NCBI RefSeq assembly: GCF_013416555.1
Contig: NZ_JACCFG010000002.1
Coordinates: 434,001-498,000, forward strand
Direction of reading: 5' to 3'
Length of the DNA: 64,000 nt
Source: Sphingomonas sp. R-74633
Lineage (GTDB): Bacteria > Pseudomonadota > Alphaproteobacteria > Sphingomonadales > Sphingomonadaceae
The notes under the pieces are model-generated. The model did not search any database, was not told where the DNA came from, and was given only the letters and a program-made list of their open reading frames with translations. Below, piece by piece: positions 58,369 through 64,000 of the stretch (position 1 is the stretch's first letter; the number at the start of each line of letters is the position of its first letter). The translations under genes were made by a program, and so were the position numbers.

Positions 58369-59318
58369 GAGGTTGCGCTACCCACTGCCTGGCTCAGCAC
58401 CGCCGAGCGGATTTCTTCGTTGTCAAAATAGGCAGTTTCCAGTCCCTTGGCCCCGGCGAAGTCGGCTTCAAGGATATCCTCTGAATCCCGAAAATCAGCA
58501 TTGCTGAACCGGCAGCCCGTGAACGAAGCTCCCCGCAAGCTCGCACGATAAAACGGCCCATAGCTCGACTGCGCCCGAGCAACGCTGCCGTCCTCCTCCT
58601 CCTCCCATTCTTCCATGTGCGTTTCTGGTGGCGGCTCGCTCCAATGAAGTTCCGAGCCATTGAATCGCGAATTTTGAAGGTCGACTTCGTTAAACGAACA
58701 ATCGACGAAATGTGAAAAATGGATCGCAAGATCGCCGAGGCCTGATAGCGGGTTGTAGGGCGAAAAGGTCACATTACGGCAGTTCAAGTGATCGAACGAA
58801 ACCTTGTTCAGCTTGACCGAACTGTCGCCAAATCGCTCCCCCCAACGTCCATCGTAAAATGTCGAGCCTTCGAGGCTTTGGACGCCAACGCGAGCGAAAC
58901 CAAAGTCAGTCAGACGCGCCCCTGACATATCGAGCGCAAACACGCCCATCCGATTGAGACGCCGGATTGCCCCGGCGATCCGCAAATGCGCCTCGGGATG
59001 ATCCCATCGCTTGTAGTCGTCGATCACCTCGCGCTGGCGCGCAATGTCCTGCCGTTTGCTCCGGCGATGCTCGAATAGTGCGAAGACGATCAGGATGAAA
59101 AAGACATCCAGCGTCATCCCGCCCATTTCGGGCCAAAGATTGTTCGGGTCCTGCGGATCGAGCCGCCACCAGATAAAGGTGATCGTCGCGCAGGCGGCGA
59201 ATAGCCCGATCGCCATGGGAAAGTTCGTATCGTTCCAGAACGACCGCCACTTCCGCGCAGCGCGGGATCGGCCAAACTTGTCGCGCCAGAGCTTTAGACG
59301 GGAGCGCTTACCTCCCAT
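58365..59318 (-). CDS. Membrane protein with pentapeptide-repeat-like C-terminus, in the RM operon
   Basis: A 317-residue protein. Two membrane helices ([40 protein letters not shown]) are followed by a basic linker and, from about residue 130, a pentapeptide-repeat-like beta-helix: [80 protein letters not shown], with the A(D/N)Lxx-type periodicity. It overlaps the FRG gene by 11 bases and hsdR by 4. Pentapeptide proteins can mimic DNA or act as scaffolds; the role in restriction is unknown. Confidence 0.82.
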   Translation of the reverse strand: MGGKRSRLKLWRDKFGRSRAARKWRSFWNDTNFPMAIGLFAACATITFIWWRLDPQDPNNLWPEMGGMTLDVFFILIVFALFEHRRSKRQDIARQREVIDDYKRWDHPEAHLRIAGAIRRLNRMGVFALDMSGARLTDFGFARVGVQSLEGSTFYDGRWGERFGDSSVKLNKVSFDHLNCRNVTFSPYNPLSGLGDLAIHFSHFVDCSFNEVDLQNSRFNGSELHWSEPPPETHMEEWEEEEDGSVARAQSSYGPFYRASLRGASFTGCRFSNADFRDSEDILEADFAGAKGLETAYFDNEEIRSAVLSQAVGSATS

Positions 59319-60498
59319 TCTTAGCCCGCCAGCTTGCTGCGAAAAACTCGATCAGGCGCCGCGCGCCAGTCTCCGCGACCGCCCGGTTGACGCTGTTGCT
59401 CATAAGGAACTTGCGGAACTCCAGCTTGAGGCGAAGCTCGGACGCGGAGCGTTCGGGCCAATCTGTTTCAGCTGTACGATCATAGAGCGAGATGATCTTG
59501 GGAGCCCAACCAGCCAATACTTCGGGAGGAAACTCGCTATCGTTGCGCAAGGTATTCCGAAGCAGGCCCGCAACGGCATCTTCTGACACTTCCTGCGCTG
59601 CGGCAGGCTGTGGCTCGCGCTCGGCCAGCGCCCTGTCTGCCGCATCCTCGACGGCCTTGGCCTCGGCGGCATCCCGCCGCTCCTCAGCTATCAACCGGGC
59701 TAGCCAGTCATTGCAATATTTCGATGCGCCGCCCGGATCGGGGAAGAGGTTGGCGTGGTGAATGTTCATCTTGCGCAGGGTGTTGACGCATTCCACCCGG
59801 TTCTCGTTCGGCACATGGATCTTGGCGATATAGCGGGCCACGTCCATCGGCTCGTCGGGGTTGATGACCTCGTTCTCGGCTAGTTCGTTGAGGATCGCCG
59901 AAACCAGATTGTCCTTGCCGCTGGGGGTGATCGTGAACAGCCCGGCCTGATTGACCAGCCGCGCGTTTTCGTGGTGCGTCGGCTCAAAGATGATTTGCGA
60001 GAGGTTTTCGTCGGCGCGGATGGCCGCCATGTTCAGACAGAAAACCGCGCGCGATGGATTTTCGACACCTTCCACGTCCGGTTCGTCAAAGGCGAAGAAC
60101 AGCGCGACATATGGCGATTTGGTCCAGTCGATCAGTGGGGTGCGCAGCCCGTGGTGCTGGCCGAAGGCCCAAAGCTCCTCATCGTCCAGCTTGCTGCAAT
60201 CCAGCCCTCGCCCGCGCATGGCAAGGCGGAATTGCGCCAGCAGGTTTTCCTGATGCGGCCCCGGCACCGCGCCGCCGTCGAACAGTCGGGCGAGCGTGGA
60301 CGACAGATGCCAGTTATGCCCGGCCTGCCCGCGGTAGACGAATTCGCTAGCCGCCCGGTTATGATCCGGCGAGCGCATGGCGGCGATGAAGGCTTCCCAG
60401 CTTTCCACCCGGCAGGCGGGCACCAACCCGTCAATCGCCACATCCCCGAAAGTGTAGGTGGGGAACAGCGGCAAGGCGCGAAAATAGGGATCGGCCAT
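59308..60498 (-). CDS. FRG-domain protein in the type I RM operon
   Basis: A 396-residue protein with an N-terminal FRG domain: EFVYRGQAGHNWHLSSTLAR (52-71) and FGQHHGLRTPLIDWTKSPYV, then ALFFAF (112-136), the defining pattern of the family (F-x-RG ... HHGxxTRLLDWT ... AxFFA). The C-terminal half is helical with an Ala/Glu-rich segment (RLIAEERRDAAEAKAVEDAA). FRG domains occur in phage-defence and toxin-like proteins, often beside RM genes; their activity is unproven. The start shares one base with the stop of hsdS and the end overlaps the next gene by 11 bases. Confidence 0.87.
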   Translation of the reverse strand: MADPYFRALPLFPTYTFGDVAIDGLVPACRVESWEAFIAAMRSPDHNRAASEFVYRGQAGHNWHLSSTLARLFDGGAVPGPHQENLLAQFRLAMRGRGLDCSKLDDEELWAFGQHHGLRTPLIDWTKSPYVALFFAFDEPDVEGVENPSRAVFCLNMAAIRADENLSQIIFEPTHHENARLVNQAGLFTITPSGKDNLVSAILNELAENEVINPDEPMDVARYIAKIHVPNENRVECVNTLRKMNIHHANLFPDPGGASKYCNDWLARLIAEERRDAAEAKAVEDAADRALAEREPQPAAAQEVSEDAVAGLLRNTLRNDSEFPPEVLAGWAPKIISLYDRTAETDWPERSASELRLKLEFRKFLMSNSVNRAVAETGARRLIEFFAASWRAKNGR

Positions 60499-61829
60499 CA
60501 GGCGACTTCAGCCTTGGGCGCGACCCGCACCATGCCAGACATCAGCCTGGGCAGGAGATAGTCGCGGGTTTCGGCGAGGGTGCGGCTTTCTTGAGTCGAC
60601 AGTTTTAGCTTCTGATCCATCGGCCCTGCGATGGCCTCGAATGCTTCCACAACCGCGTTGCTGGACTTTACGATCGGCAGCCTCTCAAACTGCTTGCGGT
60701 TAATCGCGCCGAACACGGTCCCGGTGTGTTCGTACAGTTCCAGCTCCGGCTGGAGTGAGCGGAGCGTGTAGAAGGTGTAGCTTGTGCTCCCAGATTTGTG
60801 TCGCGCGCACGCAACGCCACGGCCAATACAGCATCGTTCCCACGCCATATTCAAATCGCCGACTGGGGCACGAACGCTGATGAGCGTATCACCGGCGTTT
60901 GCGATCCGGCTCGGAGCGGAACAAAACTTGCGATTTTCCGGGTATCTGAAACCGAAATCGGTTCGCCCCTGGAAGAATGGCAAGCCATCCCCGGTATCGT
61001 TGTATGTGTCTCCTGGCGGCGATTGCCCCATTGTAAGGTCAAACTCCGCGCCAAATTCAGCTTGGGTCCACCCCCCCGGCAAGCCATCGTCGCCGAAGGC
61101 GGCGGGGAAGAGGGCGGCGAGGTCGGCAGCGCGCGCGGGGTCTGGGATCAGGCCGCCCATGATCGCCACCGGATCGGCCTCGCCAGCCGCTTTACGGCGC
61201 GTGGGGCCGAAATCGACAAACCAATCCCGAAAGATCGCCTGCGCCATCCCTTCCAGCGTCTCATTCATCCGTCGATTGAGTTCGATTTTCCTTACGAGTG
61301 GATCGATGATTTCGACAATACTGTCTTGCTGCGCCTTGTCATGAAGATAGATTGGCAACTTATGCTGCGCAGTTATGCCAATGTATGCTCTAGTTGATCC
61401 ATCACCGGCCCATGATTTCATGGTCTTCTGGAATTCATGCGAATCGAAAACGTATTTGAGATATTCAGGCGACAGTTTGCTTCTGTCTTTCACGCGATAG
61501 TATGTGACTTGCGGTGTAAGCATCACAAATGGGAACGGATTTTCCTGTATGATCGCCGTTCTGCCAATTGTTGCCTTATGCGAAAGCAGTACATCACCAA
61601 CCTGTGCAAAGCCCTTTCTCAAGGATTTGGCCTGCTTCTCTGTGATGTGATAGCACGTCTCGAAATCAACCCTTCCGTCGACAAGGTCAGTCGCCATCAC
61701 AAATGGTATGCCAGTTGGCACATAATCTGTAGATTTTGGGTGAATTGATCCGTGGTTTCCATCAATTGGCCGATGGATTATTCCGGCATCGATCAAACCC
61801 TGGACGGTTGTCGCCACGGGATCACTCAT
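60498..61829 (-). CDS. hsdS: Type I restriction-modification specificity subunit
   Basis: A 443-residue DNA-recognition subunit with two target-recognition domains: the first ends with [20 protein letters not shown], then the conserved helix [20 protein letters not shown] and [16 protein letters not shown]; the second spans about residues 255-385 ([37 protein letters not shown]) and is followed by the second helix [20 protein letters not shown]. It overlaps hsdM by eight bases. The two domains specify a bipartite DNA target that cannot be predicted here. Confidence 0.94.
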   Translation of the reverse strand: MSDPVATTVQGLIDAGIIHRPIDGNHGSIHPKSTDYVPTGIPFVMATDLVDGRVDFETCYHITEKQAKSLRKGFAQVGDVLLSHKATIGRTAIIQENPFPFVMLTPQVTYYRVKDRSKLSPEYLKYVFDSHEFQKTMKSWAGDGSTRAYIGITAQHKLPIYLHDKAQQDSIVEIIDPLVRKIELNRRMNETLEGMAQAIFRDWFVDFGPTRRKAAGEADPVAIMGGLIPDPARAADLAALFPAAFGDDGLPGGWTQAEFGAEFDLTMGQSPPGDTYNDTGDGLPFFQGRTDFGFRYPENRKFCSAPSRIANAGDTLISVRAPVGDLNMAWERCCIGRGVACARHKSGSTSYTFYTLRSLQPELELYEHTGTVFGAINRKQFERLPIVKSSNAVVEAFEAIAGPMDQKLKLSTQESRTLAETRDYLLPRLMSGMVRVAPKAEVA

Positions 61830-63417
61830 TCGGACTTACCTGACCAAGAGCGAGTTCAATGGCTTGGTCGAGCAGGCGGCTCTCAGCGAAGTTGACGAAA
61901 ACCTGCGATCGCATCTTCTCAAACTTTTCCGAGAAGGGAATTCCATCGTCCTCCAGCGCCACACCCTCGACATAGCGCCCCGGTGTAAGAACATGGCCGT
62001 GGTTGCGCACTTCCTCCAGCAACGCTGAACGGCAAAAGCCGGGAATGTTCTGATATTCGTCCAGCCCCGCGTCAGGCTTTGCCCGCCAGCGGTGGTAGAT
62101 ATCGGCGATCGTGGCGATGTCGCTTTCGGAAAACTCGCGGCGGGTTCGGTCCACCATGTGGCCAAGGTTGCGAGCATCGATAAACAGGATTTCGCCGCGC
62201 CGATCCCGATGGCCGTTCGCGCTCTTGTCGCGGGCCAGAAACCACAGGCAGGCGGGAATTTGCGTGGAATAGAAAAGCTGGCCGGGCAGCGCGACCATGC
62301 AATCCACCACATCGCCCTCGATCATCGCCTTGCGAATGTCACCCTCGCCGGATTGCTGCGACGACATCGAACCATTGGCCAGCACAACGCCTGCCGTGCC
62401 GCGCGGAGCCAGGTGATGGATAATATGCTGCAACCACGCGAAATTGGCGTTGCCCGCTGGCGGCTGCCCGTATTTCCAGCGCACGTCGCCCTCAAGTTGG
62501 GGCTGCCACCAGTCCGAAATGTTGAATGGCGGGTTGGCCATCGCATAGTCGAACTTGAGCGTGGGGAAGGCATCGTTGAGGAACGAGCCTTCGTTGTTCC
62601 ACTTGATGTCCGCATCGATGCCGCGCACCGCGAGATTCATCTTGCAGAGCTTCCAAGTGGTATGGTTGCGCTCCTGACCATAGATGGCGATGTCGCTGCG
62701 ACGGCCCTGATGGTTTTCAATGAACCGTTCGGACTGAACGAACATGCCGCCAGAGCCGCAGGCGGGGTCATAAACCCGGCCATGATGCGGCTCCAGCATC
62801 TCCACGATGGTCTGCACCACGGATCGCGGCGTGAAGAACTCGCCCCCGCGCCGCCCTTCCGCCCCGGCAAACTGACTGATGAAATACTCGTAGGCGCGGC
62901 CCAGCAGGTCTTTCGATTTTCCGTCCGCGCTGTGCATCCCGACCTTAGAGAACAGGTCGATCAGTTCACCCAGCATCGTCTTGTCGAGTTGTGGGCGGCC
63001 GTATTCCTTGGGCAACACGTCCTTGAGCACGGCCGCGTTGGCGCGCTCAATGGAGTCCATCGCGTTGTCGATCAGATTGCCGATGTCGCCCACCCGCTCC
63101 TTGCCGGTGTTCACATCGATGAAGGTGATCTGAGGGCGTTTGGCGTTGGCCTGCAAATGCTCCCACCGCGCTTCGGGCGGCACCCAGAAAACGTTGGCAG
63201 CAAGATATTCTTCCGCGTCTTCCGGATCCGCAAATTCCTCCTGCTCAAGTTTCGCGTGATAGGCAGCGAACGCTTCGGAAATGTACTTGAGGAAGATTAG
63301 TCCAAGGGCAACATGCTTGTACTCGGACGGCTCCAGATTTCCGCGCAGCTTGTCGGCCGCCTTGAAGAGATCGGCTTCGAAGCCAAGGTCACTACCGCTA
63401 TTCAACTGAGAAGCCAT
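61822..63417 (-). CDS. hsdM: Type I restriction-modification DNA methyltransferase subunit
   Basis: A 531-residue N6-adenine methyltransferase. The N-terminal domain starts [20 protein letters not shown]. The SAM-binding motif is [10 protein letters not shown] (217-226) and the catalytic motif NPPFN (295-299), preceded by [21 protein letters not shown] at 63417 is preferred (GGGGGA upstream); a GTG at 63435 would add six residues. It is the first gene of the operon hsdM-hsdS-FRG-pentapeptide-hsdR and lies next to the tRNA-Thr att site. Confidence 0.95.
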   Translation of the reverse strand: MASQLNSGSDLGFEADLFKAADKLRGNLEPSEYKHVALGLIFLKYISEAFAAYHAKLEQEEFADPEDAEEYLAANVFWVPPEARWEHLQANAKRPQITFIDVNTGKERVGDIGNLIDNAMDSIERANAAVLKDVLPKEYGRPQLDKTMLGELIDLFSKVGMHSADGKSKDLLGRAYEYFISQFAGAEGRRGGEFFTPRSVVQTIVEMLEPHHGRVYDPACGSGGMFVQSERFIENHQGRRSDIAIYGQERNHTTWKLCKMNLAVRGIDADIKWNNEGSFLNDAFPTLKFDYAMANPPFNISDWWQPQLEGDVRWKYGQPPAGNANFAWLQHIIHHLAPRGTAGVVLANGSMSSQQSGEGDIRKAMIEGDVVDCMVALPGQLFYSTQIPACLWFLARDKSANGHRDRRGEILFIDARNLGHMVDRTRREFSESDIATIADIYHRWRAKPDAGLDEYQNIPGFCRSALLEEVRNHGHVLTPGRYVEGVALEDDGIPFSEKFEKMRSQVFVNFAESRLLDQAIELALGQVSPNE

Positions 63418-63645
63418 TCCGAGAATATCCCCCACTCTGCAGGCGTGGGTAGCGGAGGCGCGAGCCCTTCTGCAACAGATCGTGTCGCGATCGATGCTAC
63501 ATATTCGGTTGAAATCGGTTCTACGTGGCCCTCACCCGGCATCCAGCCGAAAGCACCACCCACGCGGTACCCAAGCGACAACCCAGCCGAACGCCCGTCC
63601 GCAAGGGAGCGCCCGCAGGCCTTTGTTTCAACGCTATAAAGTGGG

Positions 63646-63690
63646 TGGTGCCGCCTACAGGACTCGAACCTGTGACCCCCGCATTACGAA
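63646..63690. repeat. attachment-site direct repeat (tRNA-proximal end)
   Basis: The 3' 45 nt of the intact tRNA-Thr gene, identical to 43161-43205. Recombination between the two would excise the island and leave one whole tRNA-Thr. Confidence 0.92.
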
Positions 63691-63721
63691 TGCGATGCTC
63701 TACCAGCTGAGCTAAGGCGGC
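63646..63721 (-). tRNA. tRNA-Thr(CGT)
   Basis: A complete 76-nt tRNA on the minus strand: GCCGCCT acceptor, D-arm TAGCTCAGCTGGTAGAGCA, anticodon stem-loop TCGCA-TTCGTAA-TGCG (anticodon CGT), T-arm ACAGGTTCGAGTCCTGT, and encoded CCA. Its 3' half is the island attachment site. Confidence 0.96.
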
Positions 63722-63909
63722 CAATCCGGGGCGCTGAGCCCCGAAGGAGCGGCGCGCTTACCAGCATGTTTTGTAGCTGACAAGCGTTGCGAAAGCGTTG
63801 TCGCGAAAACCCCCGTAAAACCCCGCCTTTACGCGACGTTTACCACATGGCGGGCACAAGGCGTCCTACAAATACAAAGGGGCCTGTTGCCCCGAGTGGA
63901 GCATTTGGC

Positions 63910-64000
63910 ATGGATATGGCGCGCGGCATCAACCACCCGCTCGACTCGCATCCCGAAAACGGCGCGGACGACGCCGTCAACGATCGGGCGCTGGAAATCA
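63910..64000 (+). CDS. Start of an unidentified gene, cut by the window end
   Basis: An ATG at 63910 with GTGGAG ten bases upstream opens a frame (MDMARGINHPLDSHPENGAD, then DAVNDRALEI) that runs to the window edge without a stop. Thirty residues are too few for a family call. It is chromosomal sequence beyond the tRNA-Thr. Confidence 0.5.
   Translation, partial: MDMARGINHPLDSHPENGADDAVNDRALEI

Larger units (their letters stand above)
43161..63690. mobile_element. 20.5-kb genomic island integrated in tRNA-Thr(CGT)
   Basis: The island is bounded by the 45-bp repeats at 43161-43205 and 63646-63690. Contents in order: Septu ptuB-ptuA, a tRNA-Leu(CAG), an unknown gene, a PD-(D/E)XK-like nuclease, a small protein, a tyrosine integrase, a primase-like ATPase, an HTH protein and small genes, then a five-gene type I RM operon next to the tRNA. 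The integrase lies in the middle rather than beside an att site, and several segments are visibly more A+T-rich (43.5-45.7 kb, 52.0-52.5 kb, around 61.4 kb), so the island is probably a composite of at least two acquisitions. Confidence 0.85.

Overview
The window looks like chromosome of a sphingomonad (Alphaproteobacteria, Sphingomonadaceae). The evidence is high G+C coding with strong G/C third positions, many large TonB-dependent receptors paired with secreted hydrolases, a SigF/NrsF-type ECF pair, DUF3817 and penicillin-acylase family genes, and sphingomonad-style short ribosome sites. No rRNA, CRISPR array or complete insertion sequence was seen.

Layout. (1) 1-4,959: the end of a PhoD-like phosphatase, then a bufferin-type metallophore locus. 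It holds a six-Cys precursor with its MNIO (DUF692) enzyme and DUF2063 partner, an ECF sigma/NrsF anti-sigma pair, and a divergent four-Cys DUF2282 precursor with a DoxX membrane protein. All three transcription units start with a copy of the same promoter, GTAAC(C/G)-N16-CGAA, so the locus reads as one autoregulated regulon. (2) 5,004-8,813: a TetR-controlled membrane operon. It is followed by a recombination scar in which a beheaded TonB receptor abuts the tail of a P4-type integrase, next to a tRNA-Leu(CAG) with a defective acceptor stem. (3) 8,943-22,338: a penicillin acylase divergent from a TonB receptor, an ECF sigma factor convergent with a Ser/Thr kinase-TPR protein, three small exported proteins (one with two Inh-like domains), and a YadA-type trimeric autotransporter. 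(4) 22,350-35,749: a glycan-utilisation locus with an esterase, two paralogous TIM-barrel-like proteins, a GH115 alpha-glucuronidase, GH43-like propellers, a GntR/FadR regulator with visible operators, a TonB receptor and a BNR-like exo-enzyme. (5) 35,834-42,988: a radical SAM protein divergent from a TonB receptor-PhoD operon.

(6) 43,161-63,690: a 20.5 kb genomic island in the 3' half of tRNA-Thr(CGT), bounded by a perfect 45-bp direct repeat. It carries a Septu (PtuA-PtuB) system, an intact extra tRNA-Leu(CAG), a PD-(D/E)XK-like nuclease, a tyrosine integrase, a primase-like ATPase, several small element genes, and a type I restriction-modification operon. That operon has two accessory genes (a membrane pentapeptide-like protein and an FRG-domain protein) locked between hsdS and hsdR by overlapping frames. 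Chromosomal sequence resumes at the tRNA-Thr, and a new gene begins at 63,910.

The strongest candidates for something new are: the three-promoter bufferin regulon with two unlike precursors; the five-gene modified type I RM operon; the tandem GH-A-like pair in which both presumed catalytic glutamates became aspartate in one copy; the radical SAM enzyme with a SPASM-like domain placed before its core; and the exchange of a damaged chromosomal tRNA-Leu for an intact island copy.
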